Shown: one piece after another, positions 49,921 to 63,800 of the stretch
Position numbering within the stretch: the first letter of the stretch is position 1
How the letters are laid out: each line of letters begins with the position of its first letter
Assembly (NCBI GenBank): GCA_029207755.1
Contig: JARCOQ010000008.1
Location: 25,471,021 to 25,535,020, forward strand
Source: Chamaea fasciata
Taxonomy: Eukaryota; Chordata; Aves; Passeriformes; Sylviidae
Length of the DNA: 64,000 nucleotides
Reading direction: 5' to 3'
Position numbers and translations under genes: made by a program
Notes under the pieces: generated by a model
Told to the model about the DNA's origin: nothing
Database searches by the model: none
The model's input: the letters and a program-made list of their open reading frames with translations, nothing else

Positions 49921-52900
49921 TGCCATGATGACCACTTTGGATCCCTTAAAAAGACTTAATCTTGCAGTGAGTTTGTTTTCAAAGATTTGGGTCCAGATTT
50001 TTTACAGGGCTAAGTAACAGGCACATTTTTAGGATGGACCCCTTTCACTCCATGAATATCTTTGTGGTGGGGAAGTCCATATTCTCAGAACAGTCTTTTG
50101 AAATGTAGCACAGGGTTTATGGAAACCATTCCCTTTGTCCAATCCATCTCCTTCTGTTCTTCCTCAAAATTTGAGATCCAGATTCAAAGCTCTTAAGCAA
50201 TCATCTATGTCAAAGTGATTTTCATTCTGAGACAAAAAGAAGTGATAGCCTAGAATTTGTTGTCTTTCACACAAAAATATATAATTTAGCCTACTTGGCT
50301 GTGCTTTATTTTATTTTCAGTGTTTTATCTGCAAGTAGAGCTCTGCTGAAAAAAAAAATTCCAAGTAGGATTATTCTGGAAACCTGAGACTGAGAGTTCT
50401 TTTAAGGTGGCAACTAGAGCTGTAGGACTACTTTCCACAAGAATTCATTGCTATGACATGCCTGCAGTCCAGTAAGCCACTTAAATGCTTATGTACATAA
50501 ATACTTTTACAAAATCTAAATTATACAAATTTATCAGACACATACAATGAACATTTTTGTTTAAAATAACTTTGATGATCTAGAGAATTATCTTCTTTTC
50601 TTCTGTCCATGGAATTCCTTTAATTTCTAAGCATTTCAGGAGTATGATGTAATCCTGAAATATATATGTTTCTTCAACAGAAAAAAAAAGGTAACTGAGA
50701 CAAGTAAATAATTAACACATCTGGTTTCTTGAGTCAAAGCAATTCAGGGTAAATGGTGTCAGGAAGAATGAGTAATAAATGGAGGATCTTAGAGAAGAAC
50801 AAAAATCTAGGAGCCCAAAGAGGAAGGGAGATGGCAAGGACAACCTTTTCTGTGGAAGAGTGAGAAGAAATTTTCAAGCTGTAACAATATATAGAGGGGA
50901 CATGAGGGAGCATTTAACTCTGCTGACATTAAGAAGAAGATTCTCAGGGAGATAAACTGTGCCAGCACTTTGAACAAGAAAGGGATAATTCCTTGTTCTG
51001 GGGCAGAAAGTGAAGTTATCCAGCAGAAGGAGTTGAGAATAGCATGGAGGGAACACATACTCATTGACTAGGCTTTATCTGTTTTACACAGTGGTATTCC
51101 TCTGGAGTTAGTAAATACCAAAATTTCTCAGAAGCAGATAAAGATGGTAATATGACATTGGTCAAAACACAGTTACATACAGCCAAAGAATCAGACAAGA
51201 GTCTGAAGGAAAAGACCATATTCTTGTGGAAACCTCACTCCAGGGTCTGAGAGATGTGGAAGATGTAGTTTCTTAGAAGGCACAAATAGTGTGGCTCAGG
51301 CCTTGGTTCAACAAGAAAGAAGTATTTAAGACAGTGAAAAAAATTTCACTTTATTGATTATGGGAAATTGCTCTGAGAAGTCACATTACATTATTTCTGT
51401 TTCCTGACCTGATGACCTTTGCAAGATTTCTAGAGTCAGTTTTTTCTTAGCAGTCTTTCCTGAAGATTTGAAGAAAAGTCCCTACTTTTTTCATGCTCAT
51501 AAAATATTATCAATTGAAACGTGATTACAATAGCACTTTGCAACTAAGTTTAAATTGGGATTCAGGGCCTTTCCTTTCCCATATAACACATCCTATCTTC
51601 TGTCAGAGCCTGAAGAATAAACAGACGCATTTTAAATGTTGTGAAGGAGACAGCTTGTCATTGCATGTTAGCTGACTCATTAAGATTTCTATTTCAATGA
51701 TCATCTAGGCTGATGGAGGGCCATTGAGCTGTTAAGATAATCTCACTCTAATGCCTGTAAATACAAGTTGTGTTTGAAAAGTTTTCACGTGGTTTGCAGT
51801 TATTGAGTCATATTTTTCACTTCTTCTAAATGCAGTGATGAAATGTTATTTCTGAAATGGCAAAAGCATTTGAGATGAATTTATTGTGCAGCAACTGTTA
51901 CCTCTGTATTTTTCTTCAGCTGTGGGCAATCCTGTCTGAGCAGCCCTGGTCTGAGTTTTTGGGTGCTGGATTCCCAGCCTCCTTGACAATCTCTTAGTTT
52001 CCATTACTCAGCACCAGGTAATGCTGATGCAAAAAGGAGGGCGATCTTGTGACAAAGAAGTTGGGTTTCTTTCTGGTCTTGAACTGATGCTGTCTAGAAC
52101 AAAGAAAATATTTTGCTATGAAGAAACCACATATAATATTAAAATACCACTATCTATTTTATTAATCTGGACCAAATAACACTACTGATATAAATTAATT
52201 GATACATTTCACTGAAATAGGTGAAAAAATGCTGAGGTTTATTTCTGCATTTTTAATTGTACAAGGCAATCAATTAATGGTCTTGCTTCCCAGGGATCCT
52301 CTGCCAGAGGAATGGTATTCACTAGGGGATTCAATTATCACTTCTGTTCAGTTTGATTTCATATGGCACCATGATAAATGGCTCTTACTGCTTGTAATAA
52401 CAATACTGTGCACACATTTATTTTCTCTTGTTTGCTTAATAATTAATATGCCACCCACAGTGACAATATGTGGGCTTGTTTATAAAACCTTCAGTAATCA
52501 ATAATTGTTTCCCACGTGACACTAAGAAGAAATAATCTGAATCATTGCTCTGAAAACTCTTTTCTAATGCTCTCACAGTATAGCCTTGACTGGCTTTTGA
52601 CACTCATCACCCATCAGTCCTGGAATGGGAAGGTTTAGTAGTTGTGGTGGTTTCTGCTCTACATTTAGGAAACTTGCCTCAAGATGGCCAAGCTTGCTTG
52701 CTTGGAGCAATTCACTGGTGGTAGCACAGAGTTCCGTTGGGCAAATCATCTGGGAAATAAGATTTTAGGAGTAGTTTGGTCATCTCAGTAGTATTTCATA
52801 TTGCGTAAGACAGAAGCACCCAACCAAGTTCCCTAAGAGAGGCAGCAAAATTCTTACCCACTTTTATCCAAACAGATGCAGTCCTCTGTGAAATACAGGA

Positions 52901-53599
52901 AAGGATGGGAAAGAAATAGCAGTGCAAATGTTTTTCACACACTGCTTAAAACCTACACTGCTTTGGTGACCAGAGAGTTAATTCTGTGTTAGGTGGCTTA
53001 TTTAATCTTGTTGTCTTTGTAAGTCTCAAGAGATCAGAGAACAAAATATTAATTTACCGAACTACTTCAATATTAATATAATCAGTCAAATGGATCACCT
53101 CTAATGAGGTAGAGTCCTCACTACCACACCATCACTAACCTGAAATTCACAATGATTTCCAGGCTGGGAGGCACTGGACTGCTCAACTAGGTGCATGCAC
53201 AGTGTGGATCAGCATCAAACCCAGGATCTCCTTCATTGCATTCGAGATCTTTACACATTTCTAGGAAACACAGGCTTTTAGCTTGTTGTTTCTCTGACAT
53301 TCCAGGTGCCATTGCCGTTTTAGTAGATTTCAGGAAGAAGAGGGAGAAGCAGTAGCATACATGGCTGAGGATAATGAAATGAAGTTATTAATATTGTTTT
53401 TCCTTGTCTGGTTTTGCAACTAAAAATTTCGTTTTGGAAGTTGTGATGCACTTTGAACCTTCCTGCTTGCCCCCTTTAATAACTACTCTGAGATCAGATC
53501 TTTAAATATTTTATCTGAAACTCTATTTTTCTTCAGTAAAACTAGCTCTCTATCTTAAAAAATAAAATTAAATAATTGCAGAAGAGAAAGGAAGTTTGC
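49921..53599. other. Unique AT-rich non-coding sequence
   Basis: The longest frame is 101 codons (plus, 52199-52504); its hydrophobic middle suggests a membrane segment but it is otherwise unrecognised. No transposons or long simple repeats are visible. Parts (for example 52240-52510) are compositionally complex and could be conserved non-coding DNA. Confidence 0.6.
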
Positions 53600-54130
53600 T
53601 CTAGTTTTGTAGAATGGAATTAAATAAAATGAGTGCCATCTACTGGTTGTGAGTCCTATCCTGTAGATTCCTTAACCTCCCATGCACTTTGGCGTTGCTG
53701 TGCTTGCCTTATATTAGAACTCATCTTTATGCAAGAAAAATAATAAAATACTTCATCTTTCCACTGCATCATGCTTCTGGATGAACAAGAGACGTTCCGT
53801 CGTAGTCTTAAATTATAAGTAAAGACACTTTATAATTAAGAAGGTGCCATTAATCAAATCAGCCAGCAGTAGCTCAGTGTTTTAATTATACACAAATATT
53901 GTATTTAGTCTCTTCCTTTTGGTTATTAATCACCTCCATCCACTAGACTGCTGTCTGTTTATTATTTATTAAATCCTACTGAAGACTTGCTATATTTTTT
54001 ATGAGTATAAAAAGGGTGTCTTCAGAATTAATATCAACATTGCTTTTTTAACCGTAAAGCAGAAAGTCACATTTATATTTATAACTGGATTATGTGTACT
54101 GTGCTCTTAGCTGTATATCCATTTGCCTGT
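53600..54130. promoter_or_regulatory. Candidate conserved non-coding element, homeodomain-motif rich
   Basis: Some 500 bases without repeats or long frames, with several TAAT/ATTA cores: tataattaag near 53831, ccattaatcaaatcagcc near 53848, tttaattata near 53881 and ggttattaatcacc near 53921. This texture is typical of vertebrate developmental enhancers. It is an impression that needs alignment. Confidence 0.22.
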
Positions 54131-54809
54131 AGGAATAATTTCAATTTATTATATATAGTGACTTTTGATAATTCTACTTTTTCTTCCACACTTAGAGTGC
54201 ACCCGCACTAAATGGGATTTCTAATGGATTATTCACCTTTCCCTCAGGTAACAAAGTTAACTTTCAGAATAAGGCAGCAGACAATATTAGACTTGAAAAT
54301 TATCAAATCAACAAGATGCAACTTTAGTCTTTATAAACTTGCAGTCCTGAATTACATAAGGTTGTCAAATCCATTCAGAATTAGCATGAATCAAGAACTC
54401 AATACTAGTTTTAAACAACCATTAATATTGTTTTTCTTACTAAGAAAGCAAAACAGAGATTAAAACTTTCAGGTTTTGAAAAGTTATCAGGTTTCAAACC
54501 TATTTTTCATTTTAATTACTGTAAGCTTTTGACTTTTCCAAACAGGTAGTTGTTGGGTAAATAAAATCGCACTCTTTAAATGATATCATTCGTAGAATCT
54601 GAGGGTTGCAGGATTTACTGCTCACCAAGAAGACTGAGATCTCAACCTGAGTATGTTCAGATAGCAGCTCCACCATGCAATATGTGTTTCATGCAGGCTG
54701 CACTTTGAAATGCAATTTGTGTTTTGGGAAACTGCTGAAGTCCAGGCTAAATTTTGTTTCTAACATTTCTTTCCAGTATGATATTCCAAACCCTTCAGAT
54801 GTACCTAGC

Positions 54810-54856
<47 letters not shown>

Positions 54857-57800
54857 GGAGATATTGTGGTCAAATCTGGAGCTGTGAACCAGCACTATGG
54901 GAAAATGAAACCTTGGTGTTATGTTTTCTTTCTAATGTTAAAAGTCATGAGCTTTTCAGGATGCTCGTAGGAATTCCGAGCACCTCACTGATCAGCAATT
55001 TGACAAATATATACACGCATTAAAAAACAGGAAGGCAATTTAATCAGATAGCAAAAGGCTGAAGACACCTGCTAGGAAAGAATGAAACCATTACCTCTGT
55101 CCCCTTACAATGTACCAGTGTCTACCTGCTCTGTACTCATTGATTATATGTTTTTCATGTTCTGTGATTCCCAGCTCCATTTATTCATTCTAGTTTTGAT
55201 GAGCCTTAAAAAAAAAAATCACAAAATAAATATAAAGAGAATTACAGACAGAAAAACAGATCCATTAAAAGATGGATTTGAGCAGAGGATAAAAAATCAG
55301 CGTTTATTCTCACTGATTATTTGAAGGGCTAGGAACAATTAGCGTTTTCTTCTTTATACATCCAGCTTTCTTTCTGGACTCAGCCAACCTTCCTCCATAT
55401 TTAGTACAGGGAAAGAAAAAAAAAAAGACAGGAAACTCTGTTGTCCCTGAAAGTACTGCTCTTGGTATGGCTTCCTATTCTCTTCTCAGTTGCTGGGTCA
55501 CAGACACAGATGTCCAGCAGCACTTTTCATAGCCAGAAAAGATGCTTGGCTGGAGTCTGTCTCTGGGTTTGTGAATGGAAAAATGACAAAGTAGGACAGG
55601 ACAGAGTTGGATCTCTTGGGGTCACAGGTGGCACATGTCCCTGTCCCAAGTGTTTAGTATCCTTTAAGATAACAATTTCTGCCACAACTGAGTGGAAAGC
55701 AAACAATTTGTTTGCAGCAATTCTCTTGTGACCCCATGGACTGAGTGACAGCTTTATTTACAAATTGTGCCATTTGGCCTTGGCCTTTTGACAACTTCTT
55801 TTACAAAGGGTAGCTCATGTCTGAAGGAAAGTCATTGAAATACTTCTTTTGATGGCAAGATAATGATTCAGTCATTTTTTGTGTGTGAATGAAGGGTACT
55901 GTTGGACAGATCAATGCAAGAGGAGAGTTTAAATGCCATAGGCATTGTGGGGCAGCACTATCATAAAGCTCAGGTTTTAAAACAACTGTAATGAACTGGA
56001 CTTCTGAGAACTAAATATACACAAAAACATCTTTTATTAAGTAGCATGCCCTTTTCCTCCTCATTTGATCTCATCACTAACCTGTATCAACAGTAACCCA
56101 TACTGTCCCAGGGATGCTTTCATAGACATGTTGATTTAATTTCAGCTAGTTTTAGTCTTCCTAAAAATAGGCATTTAATTTAAGATGGCCATCAGAGGGA
56201 ATGGATATCCCCTCTCCAAAGATGCCTCCCAAACACCTTTGGACAGGATAAATGATTGCTTGTGTCCATCTCATTTAGAAGGAGTCAGTGCCACTTGCCC
56301 TGTTTCCAACAGCCATCAAGTGTTCTTGGCAGTCACAATCTTCACTATGAAATCTTTTATATTTATCCTGCCAGTGGCAGGCTGAACCTGCTCTGTTCTA
56401 TACAGACTGCTTTATTTCTTTGCTCTCTCCCGTAAAAAGACAAAGCAACCTGGACTCATTTGCAACACTATTGCTGAAACCTCAGATTTAATTTCTGTTT
56501 TTCAGAACAACGTCTCTAGAGTCCATCAGTCTATTATATTTGTAAGATTTCTCTGAAGTAGAAATAGAAAAACACAAAGTTCCATTAAGGGATTAAGGGT
56601 TCAGTTTTACAAGGTTTGGGGGGTTGGGTTTTTGTTTTTTTTTCTTTATTTTAATAAAAAAAACAACCCTACAGTTTGCATAATAGTAATCCCATTATTT
56701 AAAATCCTTTTGATCTCTAGATCTTTTCTTAGCTCCTTATATATGCTGATAGCTACTAGTGATAGGATGAAAAAAATATGTATGAAAAACTATCATGAAT
56801 ACCTTGACTTAGAAAGTACTTGGTCCGAGTTTTCTGGAAAAAAAACGGTAGAAAACAACTCCAGTACACTGTGAAGTGCTACATTCATAGTGTAAGAAAT
56901 ACACTTTTAAAAACGTGTGGTCACAGCTTTTCCAAAAGCCTCATCTTCAATTCAAAGTGAGTTGGTGCACTTTTGAATGATTGACCTGGAGTGTCTATAG
57001 TGTTATCTTTGGACAGAAAAACCCTGTGTAATTTAAAATAGAGCCAGAGATCCCACCCTCAGAGGCCAACTCTCATCAGGTGTGTAGGACATGGAAGCCT
57101 GTGTGGAGCAGTTGACATGACACTGCACTTTGATGAAGAGTGACCTATGGTAACTGACACCCAGCTGGCTCCAGAACTACAGATAGAATAACTGATGGAC
57201 ACAGGGGCCCTACTGAAGTGGTTCCTCTGCTGTTGGGGCTGGGTGCATGTTTTTCTTCACTTCTAAACCACAGATTCTGGTCACATGAATTTGGTTAAGC
57301 GGGAGTTGGAAAGCATTTGTGCTACTCTCATTTGTTGTCCATCTACTAAAGGGAACAGAAATAACACTGTACTCTCTTAGAGCTGCTCACACATACAGAG
57401 GCCAGGAAAGGTAGTCAGTCCTGAAATTCACTTTTAAGCCCAAAATAAAACTAGCAAATAAATAAACACTCAAAATCTCCGTAGCAACATGCCTCATAAT
57501 GGATAATGGCTTGCAGAAGACAGGAATGTGATCAAGTTTCTTTGGATTCTAGAAACCTTAACTCATTAATCTGTTTAATGAAATCTATTCTCCCTTTCTG
57601 TCTGTATATCATCCAATGAAAAATCTAGACTTTCTCAGGGCTGTCCATCTAAGAGGTTGCGTAAATTCCAACCTCAGGATTATATGTTAGACGGAGTCTT
57701 TGTCCCTTTCCAAGAAATGGTTAAAGCCAGCTTTGAATTGGAGAAAGTTTTGTGTCTGCTGCTTATGGGAGAGGAAAAGGCAAGATGCCACTTCTAGGTG

Positions 57801-57869
57801 TCTGTGTGAATATCAAACAGGAAATTTGCCTGCTGTGCATGTTCAGAAGCATGTACATATATTATATCA
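54131..57869. other. Unique AT-rich non-coding sequence
   Basis: Frames are under 100 codons and unrecognised. It contains the A41 run at 54814 (separate entry). A good acceptor shape (tttctaacatttctttccag) ends at 54777, 36 bases before that A run; the frame after it reads twelve codons (Y-D-I-P-N-P-S-D-V-P-S-N) and then TAA. Confidence 0.55.
54814..54854 (+). repeat. A41 homopolymer
   Basis: Forty-one consecutive A, the longest homopolymer in the window. It follows 'acctagcaatt' and precedes 'gtggag'. CR1 elements lack poly-A tails, so it is not a CR1 end, and no retrocopied gene is recognisable upstream. It may be a slippage-expanded A tract. Confidence 0.95.
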
Positions 57870-58200
57870 GTTTCATGAATGGCTTTTCACCACCTTCTGT
57901 AAAGTGATTTATAATGATGACTCATTAAATACTAGTTTCATATTCAAGGGCAATTCTTCTTCCATAGCAGGGTATAATATGGCTGCTCTTCATATGAGAA
58001 TTACCTTGATAGTGAAAGCTATATTTAACAGTGACACTATTCCAAATCTGGAAAGGTTTGCACTCCTGATTTTTATACTTTTCACCTGAGGGATAGATTA
58101 TGTTATCTTGATTGAGAAAAAGAGCATGTTCATGAATAACTACTGTGAATACGATACATCTCACCTTAACTCTGTGTGAGATATCCAGTTTAAAGGTTCT
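57870..58200. promoter_or_regulatory. Candidate conserved non-coding element
   Basis: Complex, repeat-free AT-rich sequence across which both strands carry open frames (129 plus, 95 minus codons) that match no domain I know. Balanced openness on both strands and motif-rich texture fit constrained non-coding DNA as well as chance. Confidence 0.17.
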
Positions 58201-60784
58201 CTGTTTTGTCAAAGAGGAAAAAGAGGTAAATCTAAAGGGTGATCCATTTGGCTTTTGTGGTATCCAATCTCTCTTTCTCTAGGGTGGTTTAATCAGTGTT
58301 GTGGTTTAAACCATACAAAATGATTAACTGAGACAAGGCATTTGGCTTTTCAGCAACAGAAATTGAAAGGATAATTAAGCTATAACTATGCCTTTGAGGA
58401 TGGATAAAATAGTAGAACAAGGAATAAGTGGAGGAAAAAAATTAATGCAAACATATATTTTACCTGTCCTTTTAAGATCTCAATTTAGTGGTATCCTCAG
58501 TCGTTTTCTACCATTCTATAATTATCTATTTCATTCAGTCAAAATCCATCATCCTGCTGTGCAACATGTCTCATCCCAAAATCAGCACCTGCCAAGTGTA
58601 AACTATTCTCACTTTCATTGCCTTTAATTTTCATGTCTGAAGATTTCTGAATGTACTGAGGAGTTTTTCAGAGCTAGAACTGAGGCTTGACTGCCAGACT
58701 TATATAATCTACTTATCGCTTTTCCTTAGAAGTGTTTAGGAAATATTCCCTGGTTAGAAACCTGACTTCTTTACTGGATCACAGCCATTGATAGAAAGCA
58801 GCTGTCAGCACTATGATCTAAGGATTTAACTCTGAAATATGAAATTGTCTAGTGAAGAAAGAGTAGAGCAGTGAATAGTAGATTAAATTAATAAGAAAGG
58901 GAAAAAATCAGAAATCTGACTCATGATCTCAGTAAATCCAGATTGTTGGGGTTTGGGTTTATTTTGCTTCTGCTTTCATTTTAAAATTGAGCCTTTTTGA
59001 TGCAATACTTCTGAAGGTGAGATTTGTCTACTTGGTGTTAGGCACATGTTTCCTTCTATGATGTGCTGCTTTAATAGTCTCCAGCATGAAGAATAATGCC
59101 CCAAGGAATAAACTCCAAAAGAAACAGTATTGAGTGCAAAACATTATTGTTTCCTTGATTAGGAGCAAAAATATGGAGGAGATGGTCACATTTTATTGGT
59201 AGCAAAGTCATCTTGACTTAAATTGGGCACATGATCAATAAATTCTGTTTGTATTGTTTTGGCTGTATGCTGTTTTCTTTGTTTCTCAGTCTTTTATTCT
59301 GTACAGTTCTGTACATTTTGGGAAGTGGTAGGATGTTTGTCCTGTTAATGAATTTAGAAAACTGATACCTCCTCAAGACATGATCATCTACACTGAGATT
59401 TTTTTGAATGATGTTTTTTATGAAGGTATTTGGTACCTTTATTTGGTACCTTCATACAAAATATTGAAAACATCAACGAGCCAAATGAGATCCTGGTTGT
59501 GACAGGCCATGATACTCTAAAAGAAAAGTGACCTCTTTAGAAGCTGTGGCTTTAAATTGAAATGCTCAGTGTAAGCTCTCTCTTTTGCTGTGCTCTTGAA
59601 TTCCATAAAATTTTAATTAAAAAAAAAAAAAAAGAGAATCAATAAAACCTCACCAGCCCTTCTTTTCAAATCTCATGCTTATCAGTATGTCCTACCACCC
59701 TTCTCCAAAGCACACTTAGCTGTCCTTATGGAAATAAATTGAGAATTGTCCATGTCCTCACTGTGAATAGAAAAAGAAAACTATCAAACAAGTCAGACCA
59801 GTACATTGTGGTGAGGCGAGCTACTGCTAAATAGAATTCCTGTTGGGTTTTTGATTTAGTTTCCAGAGGATGTTTTGACAGAAGTGTGTCAGCACCACAT
59901 TTCTAGACCCAAGGCAAATGATGATGAATAAAAAGATTATTACTGGTCATGTAGTATTTTATGAAAGCCATTTTTTTCTTCTGAATAGTAGTTCAATGCG
60001 ACTTAAAGAAAAGTCTGAATAAAAATGCATTTCTTTTATACATATATTTATATAACTACAGGTGTGTATGTGCATGCACAACTGTAGAAACTTCTTTTTG
60101 ACTTGGGAGCATGTCTACATCAGAGAAGCCTTGTCAGAGCTCAGTGAGCTTATTCAAGGACTGGAAGAAGTACAGTTGTATCAGTGCAGTGCTGTGCTTG
60201 TCCAACTTGCTCCCACTGAGAACTACATCCAGTGTACATCACTTTGTCTAAAAATAAGCTATAATCCCTGTGTGGTGTAGGACTATGGTGTGTGGCTGTG
60301 CCAGGGTCACTCAGGGCCAGGCTATATTCTTCTTACGGGAATGGTAGTGAGCCAAGGAGATGTATCAGGTAATTATTGACTGTAAAGTGGATGCTTTCTC
60401 AGTGGATGTCAGGGAGAATGGTACCCTGAACTGTCCTGCCACTTTGTTCATGCCTCAGAAAGTGCCTGTTCTCAGTGCATATAAGTAGTCCATGCTGTGT
60501 CTTACACTGTCATTCCAGTAAACTTATACCTCATGCCACTGCTGGAGTTTATTTTATGTTCATCTATTAAAAATTAAGTTGGTCTAAAGTGTATGGAGTA
60601 CCTATTTTTTTGTGTGTGTTAAAATTGTTAGATTTTGAGGCATTCTACACCCCCTCACCCCCAGTTCCTACACATGATGGACATTTTTGGAAGAGACATA
60701 GCAGAGAACTCACTCAGAGAACTTAATAGAAATATTAGATATTTCTAATAATAATTAATTTTGTGGAAAATGGAAGAAAATAGA
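58201..60784. other. Unique AT-rich non-coding sequence
   Basis: No gene is recognised. Small structures: a 12-bp palindrome tggtttaaacca (58302-58313), a 13-bp exact tandem repeat at 59427-59452, an A15 run at 59619-59633, and a 9-bp inverted repeat tagaaatat/atatttcta at 60727-60747. A 72-codon frame at 60062-60280 is unrecognised. Confidence 0.6.
59419..59456. repeat. 13-bp tandem repeat inside a 10-bp inverted repeat
   Basis: The unit tatttggtacctt occurs twice back to back (59427-59439 and 59440-59452). The block is flanked by tatgaaggta on the left and its reverse complement taccttcata on the right (59447-59456), so direct and inverted symmetry overlap. Confidence 0.9.
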
Positions 60785-60875
60785 ATCACATACTGATTTT
60801 TTAAAGGAAGAGGTTGTTGGAGATAGTCTTGTAAAATCCCCAACAACCTCTGCTCAACCTAGGCCATAATATTAA
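60785..60875 (-). mobile_element. Diverged CR1-like 3' fragment (tentative)
   Basis: The order 'tagaatcacatactg', 'gaagaggttgttggagata', 'gtcttgtaaaatccccaac' and 'ctctgctcaacctaggcca' loosely follows the reverse complement of a CR1 3' end ('agaatcac..ggttggaagagac..gatcatcttgtccaac..ctgctcaa'). Divergence is high. The segment also holds a 12-bp inverted repeat, agaggttgttgg (60809-60820) against ccaacaacctct (60840-60851). Confidence 0.4.
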
Positions 60876-63800
60876 TATGCTGCTTTAGGTCTATGAGGAT
60901 GATGACTCAGTCAAAGAATCTATATTTTTAAAACAGTCCTTGAAACAAGGATTTCTTTTAGATCTGTAGCTTACTAAAGTAATGGGAGATCTTTTTTTCT
61001 GAAAAAAAGGGCACAATATAGCAAAACTTTATTGACATAATTTTATAACTTAATCTTGCATCCGTGCTTCTTCATTATAATCTCTCTTAGAAACTCAAAC
61101 ACCAGTATCATACATACTTTATTCCAACAATATTCTGAGGCATATTTCTAAGAAAAAAATCAAAGGAGAAAATTGTTATTTATAGAAGTTCATTAAGGTA
61201 GAGCCAGGACTACAAGATACTGTTTATCTCAATTCTGGGAGTTAGGTTATTGATGTTGTTCCTCACAAATTCCAGTAACATCAATAGACACCAATCAATC
61301 CATCAGAGACTATAACATAAGTAACATACCTTATACCTGTTTTTTCATCATTAAACTGGAATATTGTTAGTGAAATCAATGAAACAGGATCAATTGCAAC
61401 AGCAGAGTGTCTGGTACATCAATTTTAGGATGCTTGGGAACCTGTCACACTCACAATACTCCTTTTAAACTCAAAGAAAATTCCAGTTTCGTAGGATGAA
61501 GCAGTCATTGCATTTCAGATTTGTATAACTTGGAAGCAGTTTAAACTTTTGGAGAATGAGGATTAAGAGTTTGGGGAGTTTGCTAATTAGGTACACTTCC
61601 CTTAGCCTAATAGGTAGCAATTGTTGATGGATCACCATGTCTTTGTTTTTATTCTTTTTGGAACCTTTTATGATTACAGTGATGGTGGCAAGCCCCAGAA
61701 AGGAGGAAAAGAATTATACCTCCTTAGATCTGAGCATTAAGACTTTCCACTCAAGATGCCATCAAAAGCACTCTGACATTACAACTGACCACAACAAACT
61801 GCCAGGAACCACATGAGATTTATGTTAAAAGTAGAGCTCCCAGGGAAAAAAAAAACCAGTGGGAATAATATTATTGTAGAAAGCAAAGAAAAGAATTTTC
61901 ACAAAATAGAGAATGAAAGGACTAAAAAAAGGTAGAAGCAGCAAGGAAGGAGGAAAATTCAGAAAAATTGAGAATTATACAGCAGTCTAATTACTTCTCT
62001 GAAATTGCTCCTGCACTGAACTCACAGTATATTTATTTGTATTACAGAATATTGCATGAAGTTATATCCAACAAAATGATCTGGTAGTCTTAGAGGGATA
62101 GAGCTGGTTAATATACATCCTTTCATCATGAAAGTACTTTAAAATGTCTCCAACATTATATGAGTGAAAGGTACTGGCAGCTAGTGAGCATTCCTTGTCA
62201 AGCTGAGTGTCTTGACCATGGAGAGAGTTTAAACTAAATCCAGCCTACTTCCTATTGATAACCATTCTTGGAGAACTTGGCGGAAACCAATCCAACCCAA
62301 CCCATAGTATGTTCTGATACTTCAGAGATGAAAACATGAAATGTCTTAATGACAGAGGGAAAGAAAGACTGGTGAGGAAGAAACACATCAGGTTGTAAAG
62401 AAAACACTTTTTCATGACACATTTTTCTTGTGTTTTTGCTTTAGCAAGTACAATGATCTGTTCCACCCTCAGTGTATTGTGTGGTCTCTGCACTTCTTTA
62501 AAATTTTAACATATAATTATTGCTACAATATTACTTATTCATTTTCATCAGGAGAATATCCAAATTTGACTCTGTAGTATTGCCACACATGAAGTTCTCT
62601 CAAAAAAAAAAAAAAAAAGAGCAGCTGAAGAAAAACAAGTGAGTTATCCTAATGTCATTCCTGAGTTGTACAGTTCTCTCTTCTTTTTTTGTAATGGTAT
62701 GAAGTTTTTGGAGTGGCAAAAATATTAATGTCTACCTTTAATTAGACATGTGCTACTTTTTGACATGGATATCAAAGATTATGATTAATTTCTTTTATGA
62801 CATCATCCAACTCTGAATGGAAATAAATGATATAAGATGCATACAAATTTTTAAAGCAAATATTAAATTGTCAAAGTCTATGAAGCTTCCTTGATCATAA
62901 ATTTGTATATGACCTTCTTTTATATCCCTAATTTTTTTCTCTTTGATGCTACTAGTCAGCGCTGTAAGAAACTTAGGGAATTCATCTTTATTAACCAATG
63001 AAGCTGTATGAAAAATATTTATTGTTTCTCATTTCAAACAGTCCTCTTTAGTCATAAATGAGTATAAAGGAAGCATGACAAGCAATTTGCTGCATGGTAG
63101 ATGATATTAATGACCTGCCATGCTCATGTCTCCTTGTGTGATATGTGGCTATTATTTTGTTTGAGTGACAGATTACAACAGAGAATGTTTGGTGTCAGTT
63201 GTGTCCTATTATCTAGTTGTTGTTTATAAGAAATGAGGAAAATAACTTTATTCGCTGTCAAACCCACACATCACCAGCATTTGCAGTTTCTGTCTCACAG
63301 AGCAGTTAGTGAATGCCCAGGAAAAAATCATAAGAGACTGGGAATCCACAGTGTTCTCCTATTTAACTGCAGTGTCTCTTTTTGCTGATAGTGGTAGATG
63401 CTCAACCTTTTAATGACAAATATTCCATTTATTCAGTTAACATGCCAATACCAATAACTCCATAAATTTATAATGTATTATCACCAATGCCTTATAAAAT
63501 TGTCATGTTACCAGGTTAATAGAGCTCAATCAACTTTTACCAGACACAGGAAAAGGGAATCTGCAGAAGGGGCAATCCATCTGGTAGTGAGTGTTAACAC
63601 AAAAGCTCCAGCACTTACAACTTGCAGGTCGTAACTTTACAGTTATCTCCCCACCCCATCACACCACCCAGGACAGGAATGGCCTGCTGTGACATGATGC
63701 CGTTGTGGTCACACTCGACTGTGCTGATCCACATTCACCTCCACACAAGGAGATTGACATTACTCTTTACAGTGGCAGCACCCTGAGCTCTCTGCAGTTG

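Noticed and set aside
54754..55023. 89-codon frame with a poly-Lys stretch
   Set aside because: Created by translation through the A41 homopolymer.
57700..58212. 129-codon plus and 95-codon minus open frames
   Set aside because: Both strands are open over the same bases and neither shows a domain; kept only as a possible non-coding element.
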